From contig NZ_WTWY01000011.1 in NCBI RefSeq assembly GCF_009870825.1, forward strand, positions 146,383 to 210,382: DNA of 64,000 bases. The letters are read 5' to 3'. Source of the DNA: Paenibacillus sp. USDA918EY (lineage in GTDB: Bacteria > Bacillota > Bacilli > Paenibacillales > Paenibacillaceae). Shown here piece after piece: positions 17,360 to 28,900 of this stretch (its first letter is position 1; each line of letters starts with the position of its first letter). Both the position numbers and the translations under genes were made by a program. The notes under the pieces were generated by a model. It saw nothing but the letters and a program-made list of their open reading frames with translations. It was not told the origin of the DNA and made no database searches.

Positions 17360-17968
17360 ATGGATTATGCATTGCTTGCGGAAAAAAGGAAGGGGCTGCG
17401 GCTGAGCGACCTGCTGGTCACGGTGCTGCTGTCGCTTGTGCTTGGCGTCGTGTATCATTTTTGGAGTTCGGTGTATGACTTGTTTAAGCCGCTGTTTTTT
17501 CAGGCGGATGAGCTGGTTTACGGCGTCTGGTTTTTGGCTCCGACGCTCGCCATGCTGCTGATCCGCAAACCCGGCGTCGCCATTTTGGCGGAGGTTGCGG
17601 CGGCTCATGTGGAAATATTGTTCGGCAGCGAATGGGGCATTCAGCTGGTGCTGTACAGCATCGTGCAGGGGCTTGCCGCGGAGCTCGTTTTTGCCGTGAT
17701 GCGTTACCGCAGCTTCAAGATGGGAACGGCGGCATTTGCGGGAGCGGCGGCGGCGCTTGGTTCATTCGCGGTCGATATTTATTTCGGCTACGTGACGGAC
17801 TATACGCTCGGCATGATGCTGTTCAAATATGCGCTGCGGATCGTCAGCTCCGCGGTTTTGGCGGGATATTTGGCGTTTGCCCTGGCCAAGGCGCTGGAAG
17901 CGACCGGCGTGACGCAGCTTCTGCGGCCCGTGACCAAAAAAGATTACGAAGCGCTTGAACATGATTGA
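17360..17968 (+). CDS. ykoE: ECF transporter substrate-binding (S) component YkoE, HMP/thiamine
   Basis: A 202-residue membrane protein with about five to six helices, the S component of an energy-coupling-factor importer for hydroxymethylpyrimidine or thiamine. WFLAPTLAMLLIRKPGVAI and the helix that follows match the YkoE family. Evidence for substrate is the TPP riboswitch just upstream and the ykoD-ykoC genes just downstream. ATG 17360 follows GAGGGGG (17345-17351); an in-frame ATG at 17315 has no ribosome site. Confidence 0.9.
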   Translation: MDYALLAEKRKGLRLSDLLVTVLLSLVLGVVYHFWSSVYDLFKPLFFQADELVYGVWFLAPTLAMLLIRKPGVAILAEVAAAHVEILFGSEWGIQLVLYSIVQGLAAELVFAVMRYRSFKMGTAAFAGAAAALGSFAVDIYFGYVTDYTLGMMLFKYALRIVSSAVLAGYLAFALAKALEATGVTQLLRPVTKKDYEALEHD

Positions 17969-19502
17969 ACATCGCGAGACGTTTGAACCGGAGACCGTCG
18001 CGGGCGTAAGCATGCTTAGGCTGAAATTTCCGGGCGAGCAAACTTTTGTGTTTAAGGATTTGTCCCTTTCGGTTCGCCGCGGCGAAAAGGTGCTGCTGCT
18101 CGGCCCGAGCGGCTGCGGCAAATCGACGCTGCTGCAGGTGCTGGGAGGACTCATTCCGCATGTAATGGAGGTTCCGCTCAAAGCGGACGGCATCGTGGCG
18201 CCGCAATCCGGAGGATACGTATTTCAGGACCCGGATACCCAGTTTTGCATGCCGTATGTCGATGAAGAGCTGGCGTTTGTTTTGGAAAACCGGGGTATCC
18301 GGCGTGAGCGGATGCTTCCCGAAATGCGGCGGGTTCTTGCGGCGGTCGGCCTGAACCTCGATCAGCTGCATGTGCCGGTAGACAGCCTGTCCCAGGGCAT
18401 GAAGCAGCGGTTGGCGCTGGCATCCGTGCTGCTGCTTGAACCTGACGTTATTTTTCTGGATGAACCGTCCGCTTTGCTGGATCCCGAAGGAAGGAAACAA
18501 ATGTGGGAGGCCGTCTGGGAATCGGCGGAAGGACGTACCTTAATCGTCGTGGAGCACCGGATTGATGAGATCGCGGACCGGATGGACCGGATCATATTGT
18601 TTGCTCCGGACGGAGGCGTCATCGGCGACGGCAGCCCCGAATGGATATTCCGTACTTTCCGGCGTGAACTGCGGCAATACGGCATATGGTATCCGGGCGT
18701 GTGGGAGGACTTTTTTCGGATGCTTGAAACGAAGCGGGACGAAACGGAAAAAACCGTTGTGCCGGAAAATCCGGCTCCGCTCCTCACGCTGCGGCAATTC
18801 ACGGGATTCCGCGCCGGCCGGCCTGTAGTTCATGCAGAGTCGGCGCAGATTTATCCCGGCGATTTTATCGCCATTGTCGGCCCGAACGGCGCCGGAAAAA
18901 GCTCGTTTTTGCTGAGTCTGATGTCGCTGCTGCGGTTCCGCGGGGAGTATCGGCTGTGCGGAGAAGCGATGCCGGAAACGGAAGGCGCCTCCAGGAGGGA
19001 AAGAAAAAAGGCTCATCCCCCTTCGGACCGGGTCGGATACGTGTTTCAAAATCCTGAATTTCAGTTTGTTGCGGACACGGTGCTGGAGGAGGCGGCTTTT
19101 TCCTTGAAGACGGGCAGATTGACGGGCGACGAGAACAGGCTGGCCGAAGAGAAAGCGCGCGATTTTCTGCGTTTTTTCCATTTGGAAGGGCTTGAATGCC
19201 GCCATCCGTACCAGCTTTCCACCGGCCAGAAACGGAGGCTCAGCATGGCTGCGGCCGTTATGCGGGGGCAGCCGATCCTTTTGCTGGATGAACCGACCTT
19301 TGGACAGGATGCGCGCAATACGTTTGCGATACTCGATTACTGCCTGAATATGCAGGAGAAAGGGGCCGCCATCGTGATGGTAACCCATGAAGAGGACATC
19401 GCCCGGCAGGTGGCCACGAGGGTATGGGAGGTACGGGACGGCGCGGTGATCGAACGACCTGCGGTCGAATCCAAGCGGACCGAAAGGCGGGTGGGCACAT
19501 GA
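17961..19502 (+). CDS. ykoD: ECF transporter ATPase YkoD (two fused ABC domains)
   Basis: A 513-residue fusion of two ABC ATPase domains that powers the YkoEDC importer. Domain 1: Walker A GPSGCGKST, signature LSQGMKQR, VIFLDEPS. Domain 2: GPNGAGKSS, signature LSTGQKRR, ILLLDEPT. ATG 17961 overlaps the ykoE stop by eight bases; an in-frame TTG at 17955 is an alternative. Its 3' end overlaps ykoC by ATGA, so the three genes are translationally coupled. Confidence 0.92.
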   Translation: MIEHRETFEPETVAGVSMLRLKFPGEQTFVFKDLSLSVRRGEKVLLLGPSGCGKSTLLQVLGGLIPHVMEVPLKADGIVAPQSGGYVFQDPDTQFCMPYVDEELAFVLENRGIRRERMLPEMRRVLAAVGLNLDQLHVPVDSLSQGMKQRLALASVLLLEPDVIFLDEPSALLDPEGRKQMWEAVWESAEGRTLIVVEHRIDEIADRMDRIILFAPDGGVIGDGSPEWIFRTFRRELRQYGIWYPGVWEDFFRMLETKRDETEKTVVPENPAPLLTLRQFTGFRAGRPVVHAESAQIYPGDFIAIVGPNGAGKSSFLLSLMSLLRFRGEYRLCGEAMPETEGASRRERKKAHPPSDRVGYVFQNPEFQFVADTVLEEAAFSLKTGRLTGDENRLAEEKARDFLRFFHLEGLECRHPYQLSTGQKRRLSMAAAVMRGQPILLLDEPTFGQDARNTFAILDYCLNMQEKGAAIVMVTHEEDIARQVATRVWEVRDGAVIERPAVESKRTERRVGT

Positions 19503-20308
19503 TCGAGCTGCTGACGCCTACCCGCCAAACGGTTTTGGCTCGCGCCAATCCCGCCGTAAAACTCGCCGTGTTTATTGTGTTGTTTTTGGTTACGGTAATG
19601 ACGCGGGACATCGATTTTGCGGTTTATCAGGCTGCGGCTTATACCGCTCTTTTGTTTATGCTCGGCGGGTATCCGGCCCGGAAAACGCTGCTGCTTGTCC
19701 TGCCGTTTGGCCTGCTGTTTGTATCCTCCTCCGCGACGATGATCCTGTTCGGTAAGGGCGATACGTTATGGTGGCAGTGGGGAATGCTGCGCGTTACGGC
19801 AGAAAGCTTCTACCGCGGGCTGCACCTGGGTTTCCGCTCGATCGCGTTTGCGGCGGAGGGGTTGCTGTTTGCCGGCACGACCCCTTCCGTCAAACTTTTT
19901 TACGCGCTGATGCAAAATTTCAGGCTCGCTCCGCGGTTTGCATACAGCTTTATGGCTTCGATCCGGCTGCTGCCGATGGTGTGGGAGGAGTTTCTCATCC
20001 GCAGGCAGGCGCTTCAGGTTCGCGGCGTTAAGGTGAAAGGACGCGGTCTTCGGGGTGTGGCGGAGCATGTCCGGCTGTACGCCGTACCGCTTCTGTCTCA
20101 AGCCATCCGCCGTGCCCACCGGGTTGCCGTCGCGATGGAAGCGAAGCGCTTTAACGGTGAAGGCGGTAGAACCTACTACTACCCATCCAACGTTTCCTGG
20201 GCGGACGGAGCGGCCATCCTGATGCTTGTTTTCGCTCTATGCGCCGCTTATGCCGCCGCGGCCGTTTTCCCGTGGTTCGGCATCGCGGATGTCCGCTACC
20301 ATTCCTAA
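19499..20308 (+). CDS. ykoC: ECF transporter transmembrane (T) component YkoC
   Basis: A 269-residue membrane protein with several helices and the cytoplasmic coupling motif of EcfT proteins, an arginine-rich A-R-G helix seen here as IRRQALQVRGVKVKGRG. It links YkoE to the YkoD ATPase. ATG 19499 overlaps the ykoD stop (ATGA). It converges on a YheC/YheD-type gene 22 bases away. Confidence 0.9.
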   Translation: MIELLTPTRQTVLARANPAVKLAVFIVLFLVTVMTRDIDFAVYQAAAYTALLFMLGGYPARKTLLLVLPFGLLFVSSSATMILFGKGDTLWWQWGMLRVTAESFYRGLHLGFRSIAFAAEGLLFAGTTPSVKLFYALMQNFRLAPRFAYSFMASIRLLPMVWEEFLIRRQALQVRGVKVKGRGLRGVAEHVRLYAVPLLSQAIRRAHRVAVAMEAKRFNGEGGRTYYYPSNVSWADGAAILMLVFALCAAYAAAAVFPWFGIADVRYHS

Positions 20309-20330
20309 AAATGACGGAAGACAACGGGCA

Positions 20331-21413
20331 TCAGCTGCCGAGGAGGAAGCGGGCATAGGCCATAGGCTTGCGGTACGTTTCCTTCCAAATCTCGTTTAGT
20401 CCGGCCTTGCGGAAGCCGTAACGCTGGTCGCGCCCGTTGCATTCGATGAAATAAGGTTTCCCCGTTTTCGCAAGGCCGATGTCGAGCCCGAAATCGGCGG
20501 CCATGGGGAGATGCTGCCCCAATTTTTCGGCGATCCGGAGCGCGAGATGACGGACTTCCGATAGGATCGCTTCCGGCGACAAGCGAGGAAGGCTTTCGCC
20601 CAGGACGGTTTCCGCGGGAAAAGCCTTTCCTCCCTGCGCCATATTGGACACAAAGGTGCGGGAGGGGGCGGCCTTGGCGTATATGCCCGTTATTTCCCAT
20701 TGCCCGCTGATGCCCCGCTGCACGGTGACGCGCAAATCATACGGCCGGTCCTTGTATTCCGCGAGGGCGATGCGCTCCTGGACGAGATACGGAACGCGGC
20801 CTACTCGGTTTCGCAGAGCCTGGGGCAGCTTGTTTTGGCGAAGGGTTACCGTTTTCCAGCCATAATACCTGCCGCTTGGCGAATAAGTCAGCTTCCAGGC
20901 CGTTCCCGTGCGGCGAAGCCGCCATATGCCGCGGCCGACGCTGCCGGTGCAGGGCTTCATAACCAAATCGTTGTAATGCCGCATCATGTCCGCGATGGAC
21001 AAAGGTGCGGCTATTTGCGTTTTCGGGAGATGAGTCGCAAGCAGCGGGTCTTGTTTCAGCAGCTGGTGGATCTCATCTTTGCCGTATCGGTTAAAAGCGT
21101 TGAAAATAAGGTAACCTTGGCTGAGCAGCCGTTCGATTTTGTGACGGGAGCCCACGTCCATATAAATGGCCCGGTTATGAATGACGCGCGGAATCGGCAT
21201 GCGCTCGAGCGTCCAGGCATGCCCCTTAAGCACGTAGGCGCTGCACTGTCCGCTGTCCAAGTCAAGATCCTGAAGCTGGACGTAGCAGGGGATCAACCCA
21301 TAAATGCGAGCGGCCTCCTCATAGTTGGAAAGGGACTCCTGCCCGGTTCTTCCCTGCGGAATCCCCCGGTGCATGGCCGCATTCAACAGAATTCCGACAT
21401 AAGAAAACCACAC
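20331..21413 (-). CDS. YheC/YheD-type spore coat-associated ATP-grasp protein
   Basis: A 360-residue protein of the YheC/YheD family, known in Bacillus as endospore coat-associated proteins with an ATP-grasp fold. Visible pieces: MPIPRVIHNRAIY, LVMKPCTGSVGRGIWRL (ATP-binding Lys and glycine loop), VQERI, YDLRVTVQR and FIECNGRDQRYGFRKAG. The reaction is unknown; ATP-grasp enzymes ligate carboxylates to amines. The start is GTG 21413 with GGAGGG 7 bases upstream. It is divergent from the first glycosyltransferase of the island and marks its left boundary. Confidence 0.88.
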   Translation of the reverse strand: MWFSYVGILLNAAMHRGIPQGRTGQESLSNYEEAARIYGLIPCYVQLQDLDLDSGQCSAYVLKGHAWTLERMPIPRVIHNRAIYMDVGSRHKIERLLSQGYLIFNAFNRYGKDEIHQLLKQDPLLATHLPKTQIAAPLSIADMMRHYNDLVMKPCTGSVGRGIWRLRRTGTAWKLTYSPSGRYYGWKTVTLRQNKLPQALRNRVGRVPYLVQERIALAEYKDRPYDLRVTVQRGISGQWEITGIYAKAAPSRTFVSNMAQGGKAFPAETVLGESLPRLSPEAILSEVRHLALRIAEKLGQHLPMAADFGLDIGLAKTGKPYFIECNGRDQRYGFRKAGLNEIWKETYRKPMAYARFLLGS

Positions 21414-21721
21414 ATTTCATCCCTCCTGTTCCCGATATAGTCATGGCGCAAACCGCTGTCCATGCCGAATGTTCCCTTGTCAAACGCCGTACAATTACGC
21501 TTCGGGGGTTGGTATAGTTTATGCCGCTGTTTTCTTGTCAGCAAGGGGCGTTTGTCCATCCATGTCCCGCCTATTTTTGCCCCCCTGGTGCTGCTAGTTT
21601 GTCACCGTTCCCCCCAGCATCTGTATAGGCTGGAAATGAAACGGGTTCTCTTTGGAACACGCATTATTTTTTTCTTTCGGATCAAGTACTTTAAAACCTT
21701 AGGCGAGGTGGTAGCCGAAAG
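21414..21721. other. Divergent intergenic region at the left edge of the island
   Basis: A ~300-base spacer between the YheC/YheD-type gene and a GT4 gene. No full CATAnnnTA box was found on either strand; a shortened form (CATCTGTATA) lies near 21619-21628. No supported ORF or hairpin. Confidence 0.4.
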
Positions 21722-22879
21722 ATGCAGAAGCAAAAAGCCGCAGTGGTGACGCCGGGTTCGTTTTATATCCCGTCGGGCCGGAGCAGTTCGGTCGAACGGG
21801 TGGTGGAACAAATGGTCCCTTTAGTTCCCGACGGTTTCGACATACGGATTTACGGGGTTCGCGAGCCGGGCCGCCCGGTAATCGGGTCGATCGACGGCGG
21901 GATCCCCGTGCATCGCCTTCCGGATGGAGCGCGGTATGCTCCAAGCGTCGTCGCGGCCCTTCAGGCGTGGAAGCCCGGGGTGATCGACGTACAAAACCGT
22001 CCCGCTTTGGCCGGCAGAATCCAGGAGGTTTTGCCGGACAGCAAAGTGGTATCGTCCATCCATTCCCTCACCTATATTTCGCCGCCGTACATGGACCAAG
22101 AGACCGCCGGCCGGATTTTGCGGCAGTTGGACCGGCTCGTCGTCAACAGCAAGTATTTGAAGCTTGAAATCGCCGCACGTCATCCCGCGCTCCGGGAAAT
22201 GATCAGTGTCAATCCGCTTGGCGTCAAATTGGCGGATTTTACGCCGCGCTGGAGTCCGGCCTCCGAGGCGCTGCGGGAATCCAAGCTGAAGGACAGGGGA
22301 TGGCAGGGAAGGCGGATCGTCATGTATGCCGGGAGGCTGCTGCCGATCAAGGGAGTACATCATCTGCTTTCCTCCCTGCCGGAGCTGGCGCGTGCCGTTC
22401 CGGACGTGATGGTGCTGATCGTCGGAAGCCCTTATTACCGCTCGGGTCGTCCCCATTCGTATGAACGGTACCTTCACGAACTGGCAAAACCTTTTCCCGA
22501 TCATGTTACCTTCATTCCTTTCGTCCCGTATCCGGCTGTTTCGTACTGGTATCATTTGGCCGACGTTGTCGTCGTCCCATCCGCGGAGGGCGAATCTTTC
22601 GGTTTGGTCAACGTGGAGGCGATGGCGTCGGCGGTTCCGGTCGTCGCTTCCGATGCGGGGGGCATACCGGAAATCGTGGAGGACGGAAAAACCGGAATCG
22701 TGCTGCCGCAGTCTTCTTTGGGATCCGCGCTCGGACCTGCGATCATCCGCCTTCTGAACGAAAAACGGCTGCGGCAATCGTTAGGGGAGGCGGGGCGGCT
22801 GCGGGCAGCCCGCTGTTTCAACTGGCAGCAGACGGCCGCGAGATGGCACGGGATGATGCAAAAGCTCGCTTCGCTGTGA
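21722..22879 (+). CDS. Glycosyltransferase family 4 (CotSA-like)
   Basis: A 385-residue GT-B retaining transferase. The N-terminal half has TPGSFYIPSGRSSSVERVV, an acceptor-side glycine/serine loop. The C-terminal half has YAGRLLPIKGVHHLL, VVVPSAEGESFGLVNVEAMA with the E-x7-E donor site, and GGIPEIVEDGKTG. The family includes the Bacillus coat protein CotSA; location beside a YheC/YheD gene supports a spore-coat role. RBS AGGTGG. The giant repeat gene begins about 65 bases downstream from its own candidate promoter. Confidence 0.87.
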   Translation: MQKQKAAVVTPGSFYIPSGRSSSVERVVEQMVPLVPDGFDIRIYGVREPGRPVIGSIDGGIPVHRLPDGARYAPSVVAALQAWKPGVIDVQNRPALAGRIQEVLPDSKVVSSIHSLTYISPPYMDQETAGRILRQLDRLVVNSKYLKLEIAARHPALREMISVNPLGVKLADFTPRWSPASEALRESKLKDRGWQGRRIVMYAGRLLPIKGVHHLLSSLPELARAVPDVMVLIVGSPYYRSGRPHSYERYLHELAKPFPDHVTFIPFVPYPAVSYWYHLADVVVVPSAEGESFGLVNVEAMASAVPVVASDAGGIPEIVEDGKTGIVLPQSSLGSALGPAIIRLLNEKRLRQSLGEAGRLRAARCFNWQQTAARWHGMMQKLASL

Positions 22880-22906
22880 CAAAGGCCTAGTCCGCCGCAT
22901 ATGATG
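22879..22906 (+). promoter_or_regulatory. Candidate sigma-K promoter of the giant repeat gene
   Basis: AC at 22879-22880, then exactly 17 bases, then CATATGATG at 22898-22906 (one mismatch to CATAnnnTA), preceded by G as in many sigma-K promoters. The expected transcription start near 22913 lies on the ATG at 22914, which favours the TTG start at 22944. Confidence 0.55.
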
Positions 22907-22943
22907 CCAAAGGATGATACGGCCAGGAAGGGAGCGAGGGGTT

Positions 22944-25900
22944 TTGAAAAAAAAGGGTAAAAAACAACCCGACAGAAACGTCAGCCGCCTTTATTTCGTT
23001 GATAATCCGGATATCCACGAATTAGATATGATTGTAAAAGAAAGAGCGGAGTCAACGATAACAAATCAGAAAATACCTGCCCAGATCAAATCAGTAGCAG
23101 AAGCATTGCCAGAGGCGCTAATCACTGAGCAGCAGGAGTCAAACGTGGCCGTGCAGCCGGAGGCAGACGTCGCCGTGCAGCCGGAGGCAGCGATTGAGGC
23201 AGCGGTTGAGGAAGCAGTGCAAGAAACGGTTGCCATCACGGAAACGGTAACGGTAACGGAGGAAAAGGAGGAATGCCCTCTTGAGCCGCAGGAGACGGCT
23301 CAGGAACGGATCGAGGAAAAGAAGCTGCCGGATGCTTCGCAGCCTTTCATTTATACGGAAGATTTAAGCGACGGCGCCATCGTCACTTCCAAAATCGCCT
23401 TCGGCGCGGTCGATTCGTCCAGATTAAAATCCGGTGCAGTAGACGGGAAAGCGATCGCAGATTATGCCGTGACCCATGTTCATTTGGCGGAAGGCTCGGT
23501 TACGGCCTCCAAAATCGCCGCATTTTCGGTCATGGAAGAACATTTGGCGGACGGGGCGTTCAGCGGAAGCAAGATCAGGGACCACTCGATCGGTGGGGAA
23601 AAACTCCGCGCCGGAAGCATATCTTCCGACAAGCTTCAGGATCGGGCGATCGCCTCGGAAAAGATCGCCGACGGCTCCATCAAATCGCGTCATTTGTCAG
23701 AACTCGTCATTACCAGCGAGTTGATACAGGAAGAAGCGATCATTGAAAGCAAAATTGCCGGCTCAAGCATCCAACCCCGCCATCTTGCGAGCGGCGCGGT
23801 GGATACGTCGAAGCTGGCGGATGGAGCGGTGACGGCTTCGAAAATCCGCAACGGCGGCATTACCGGGGAAAAAATCAAAGAGCGCACGCTCGGAGGCATC
23901 CACATTCGCGAGGGATCGCTGACGGGAGAACTGCTGGCTGAAGGCACGATCGGAAGCGGGCAAATCGCCCCCGGCAGCATCGGTCCCGTTCAGTTGGCCG
24001 AAGGATCCATTACGACGAGCCATATCCAGCAAGGCGCCGTCAACGGTAAAAGCATAGCGCCGTCAGCCGTCAGCAGTATCCATTATGCGGAAGGAAGCAT
24101 CGACGGCTCGCATATCGGAGAGGGCGAAATTACCGCTCTTCACATCGCTGACCGCAGCATCGGTTCCTCCAAGCTGGAAGAGCAATCCGTCAGCACGGCC
24201 CATATCGTCGATCAGGCCGTCACGTCATCCAAAATCGCCGATCAAAGCATACTGCCGAGCAAAATCGCGAGCGAAGCGGTCCAATCCCGGCATTTGGCTC
24301 AAGGAGCCGTGCAGGAAGCGCAGATTGCGCCGGGGGCGGTTGCCGGAGGGCACATTCGCCAGGGAGCCGTCAGTCGGTCCCATTTGGCAGACAACAGCAT
24401 AGAGTCGAGGCATTTGCAGCAGGCCTCCGTTCAACGCATCCATATCGGAGAAGATGCTGTAGAACAAAAACACATTATGGAAAAAGCGGTTGGAGAAGAG
24501 CAGCTGCAGTCCGCTTCCGTTACGGCGGAGAAGCTGGCCGATGGGAGCGTTACCGCCAGCAAGCTGGCCCAAAGTTCCGTAGGAGGGGCAGCCGTAGCGG
24601 CGGACGGCATCGGGGCCGAGCATATTCGCGCAGGGGCGGTCGGCGGCCGGCATCTTGCGAGGCTGAGCGTGGAATCCGGCGCCATTGCGGATGAAGCCGT
24701 TCAATCCCGCCACATCGAAGCAGGGGCAATTTCGGCCGTGCATCTGCAGCCCGGCATCGTCGGCACGGATATCCTCGGAAAAGATTCGGTCACTTCCGAC
24801 CGTATCGCGGCCGGCAGCCTCCAGGCGAGACATCTGAATCCGGCGATCGTGACCCATGTCCATCTCGCCGATCATGCGGTAACCTCACTAAAACTGTCGC
24901 CTGAAAGCATCGCAACGGATAAAATTCAGGATTTGGCCATCACGGCCGACAAGCTGGCGGATGGCAGCATCCTTTCCTCTAAAATCCGGCAAGGAGCCGT
25001 CAGCGGAGGACATTTGGCTGAAAACAGCGTGGAATCGAAACATCTGCAGCAGGCTTCCGTTCAGGGCGGCCATCTAGCAGAACATGCCGTGGAACAAAAA
25101 CACCTTGCAAAAGGAATCGTTGGGGCGGTGCAACTTCAGCCCTCTTCCGTTACGGCAGAGAAGCTGGCGGATGGGAGCGTTACCGCAAGCAAGCTGGCGC
25201 CGCGTTCCGTCGGAGGGGAAACCGTCACAGCGGAAAGCATAAGCAGCGAACATATCCGTGCAGGGGCAGTCGACAGCCGGCATCTCGCCGAACAGAGCGT
25301 AGGATCCGAAGCCATTGCGGATGAAGTCATACAATCCCGCCATATCGGCGCAGGGGCTGTTTCATCCGAGCATTTGCAGCCTGGAATCGTCGGCACGGAT
25401 ATCCTTAAGATGGATTCGGTCACTTCGGACCGCTTGGCGGCGGGCAGCGTTCAAACGAAACATCTGAACCCGGCCATCGTGACCCATGTTCATCTCGCCG
25501 ATCAAGCGGTAACTTCGCTCAAGCTGTCTCCTGAAAGCGTCGCAACGGACAAAATTCAGGATTTGGCCGTTACGTCAGGCAAGCTGGCAGACGGCAGCAT
25601 TCTTTCTTCCAAAATCGCGAAAGGTGCGGTCGGCAGGGAACATGTGGCCGAGGGAGCGGTCCATTCCTCGGCAATCGAGGATGGCGCGGTCGGGTTCCGG
25701 CATATGGCGCCGGGTGCCGTAGGCTCTGAGCAGTTGCGGCCGGGAATCGTGCAGGAAAGCCATCTTAGCGCCGGAGCCGTCGGCACGGAAGCGATCAAAA
25801 GCGGCTCCGTCACCTCGTGGCATCTGGCCGCCGAGTCGGTAGGAAGCGTGAATCTGCAGCAGGAGGCGGTCCGCTCAATCCATCTTCATGAAAAAAGCGT

Positions 25901-28900
25901 TCAGGAAAGACATATCGCCCCGGATGCAATCGTTTCTCGCCATTTGGCAGCGAAATCGGTCGGTGCGGAGCAACTGCAGAAAGGTTGCATCGGCGCGGAG
26001 CACCTGAACGAAGGTTCCGTATTTGGCGGGGCCATTCAGGACGGCGCCATCACGCGAAGCAAGCTTGCTTTCGAATCGGTCGGCAGCCATCAGCTGACGG
26101 CGGATGCGGTTACCGCCGCTCATCTTCAGGCAGGTGCCGTACAAGAGCAGCATTTGGCGAGTGAAGCCGTACATTCCGCCCATTTGGCTGCGGATAGCAT
26201 CGACGACCGCCATCTTCGGGACGGAATCATAGCGAAACGGCATTTGGCCAACGGAGCTGTCTCTGCGGAAGCATTGCAGGAAGAATCCGTAACGGCGGAT
26301 AAAATTGCGCCGGGTTCGATCGGAAATAAGCATATCCTTCCGGAATCCGTAGCTTCGGATCAGCTGAAAGAACACTCGGTTCAAAAACGGCATCTCGCTC
26401 CGGGCGCAGTGGACTATATGCATTTGGCCGCCGAATCGGTCGGCGAAGACCAGCTGCAAACCGGCATCGTCGGGGAACGGCATCTTGTGAGCGGGGCCGT
26501 AAGCACGGAAGCGTTGGGCCCGCAGTCGGTAACATCCGATAAACTTGCGGAGTCTTCGGTGGGCAGCGTCCATATTCAGGCCGGCGCGATCGGAGCCCGT
26601 CACCTCGCCCCAGGCGCCTTGCACGGCGAAGCTATTCAGGACGGTTCGATCCAATCGGCCAAAATCGCCCCAGGCGCGATTCTGGGCACGCACATTCAGC
26701 CGGAAACGCTCCGTTCGCTTCATCTGCAGTCCGAGAGCATCCAAGATTGGCATTTGCAGCAAGAAGCGGTGGGCAGCCGCCATCTACAAGCAGGCGCCGT
26801 ACAGGAGCAGCATTTGGCCGACGAAGCCGTACATTCCGCCCATTTGGCTGCGGAAGCGGTGGGCAGCCGCCACCTTCAAGACGGAATCATAGCGGAACGG
26901 CATCTGGCCGGCGGAGCGGTGAGCACCGAAGCTTTGGGCCGGGAGGCGGTAACCGCCGATAAGCTGGCGGAATCCTCGGTGGGCGGCAGCCATCTTCAAT
27001 CCGGCGCGGTCGAAGCCCGTCACCTCGTTCCCGGAGCGGTCCATGAAGAAGTACTCCGCGACGGTGCCGTCCATGCGGCCAAAGTAGCCCCCAATGCGAT
27101 CGGCAGCACGCATATTCAGCCGCAATCGATCCTTCCGCTCCATTTGCAGGCCGAGAGCATCCAGGGGGATCATTTACAGCCGGAAGCGGTGGGCAGCCGT
27201 CACCTTCAAGACGGAATCATCACGGAGCGGCATCTGGCCGGCGGAGCGGTGAGCACGGAAGCTCTGGGCCAGGGGGCGGTAACCGCCGGTAAACTGGCGG
27301 AAGCCTCGGTCGGCGGCAGCCATATCCAGTCCGGTTCAATCGGAGCCCGTCACCTCGTTCCCGGAGCCGTCCATGAAGAAGCGCTCCGCGACGGTGCCGT
27401 TCATGCGGCCAAAGTGGCGCCAAGCGCGATCGGCAGCACCCATTTGGCGAATGAAGCCGTGCATGCCGTCCATTTGGCCGCAGAGGCCGTCGGCAGCGGA
27501 CATCTTCAAGACGGAAGCGTAACGGAGCGCCATCTGGCTAGCGGCGCCGTTTCGGGAGAGGCTTTGCAGGCGGAAGCCGTGACGGCGGATAAAATAGCCC
27601 CCGGCTCGATCCGAAGCGAGCATCTGCTTCCGGAATCCGTATCTTCGGCCCAGCTTCAGGAAGAGTCGGTTCAAACATGGCATTTGGCCCCCGGAGCGGT
27701 AGACCATTTGCATTTGGCGCCCGAATCGGTCGGCGAAGACCAGCTGCAGCCGGGCATCGTCGGAGAACGGCATCTGGCCGGCGGAGCGGTAAGCACCGAA
27801 GCTTTGGGCCGGGAGGCGGTAACCGCCGATAAGCTGGCGGAATCCTCGGTGGGCGGCAGCCATCTTCAATCCGGCGCGGTCGAAGCCCGTCACCTCGTTC
27901 CCGGAGCGGTCCATGAAGAAGCGCTACGCGACGGTGCCGTCCATGCGGCCAAAGTGGCCTCCAATGCGATCGGCAGCATGCATATTCAGCCGCAGTCGAT
28001 CCTTCCCATGCATCTGCAAGCCGAGAGCATCCAGGATGACCATTTGCAGCCGGCAGCCGTCGGCAGCCGCCATCTTCAAGACGGAAGCATCACGGAACGG
28101 CATCTGGCCGGCGGAGCGGTAAGCACGGAAGCCCTGGGCCAGGAAGCGGTAACCGCCGATAAGCTGGCGGAATCCTCGGTGGGCGGCAGCCATATCCAGT
28201 CCGGCGCGGTCGAAGCCCGTCACCTCGTTCCCGGAGCGGTCCATGCAGAAGCACTCCGCGACGGTGCCGTTCATGCGGCCAAAGTGGCGCCAAACGCGAT
28301 CGGCAGCACGCATATCCAGCCGCAATCGATCCTTCCGCATCATCTGCAGGCCGAAAGCATCCAGGAATGGCATTTGCAGCCGGATCTGGTAGGCAGCTAT
28401 CACCTTCAAGCAGGCGCCGTACAAGAGCAGCATTTGGCGGATGAAGCCGTGCATGCCGTCCACTTGGCCGCAGAGGCCGTCGGCAGCGGACATCTTCAAG
28501 ACGGAAGCGTAACGGATCGCCATCTGGCTAGCGGTGCCGTATCGGGAGAGGCTTTGCAGGCGGAAGCCGTGACGGCGGATAAAATAGCCCCCGGCTCGAT
28601 CGGCAGCGAGCATCTGCTTCCGGAATCCGTATCATCGGCCCAGCTTCAGGAACAGTCGGTGCAAACATGGCATCTGGCCCCGGGCGCGGTAGACCATTTG
28701 CATTTGGCGCCCGAATCGGTCGGCGAAGACCAGCTGCAGCCGGGCATCGTCGGAGAACGGCATCTGGCCGGCGGAGCGGTGAGCACCGAAGCTTTGGGCC
28801 GGGAGGCGGTAACCGCCGATAAGCTGGCGGAATCCTCGGTGGGCGGCAGCCATATCCAGTCCGGCGCGGTCGAAGCCCGTCACCTCGTTCCCGGAGCCGT

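Noticed and set aside
22914..22943. ATG 22914 as start of the giant protein
   Set aside because: It lies at the predicted transcription start and directly abuts its only possible ribosome site; TTG 22944 fits better.
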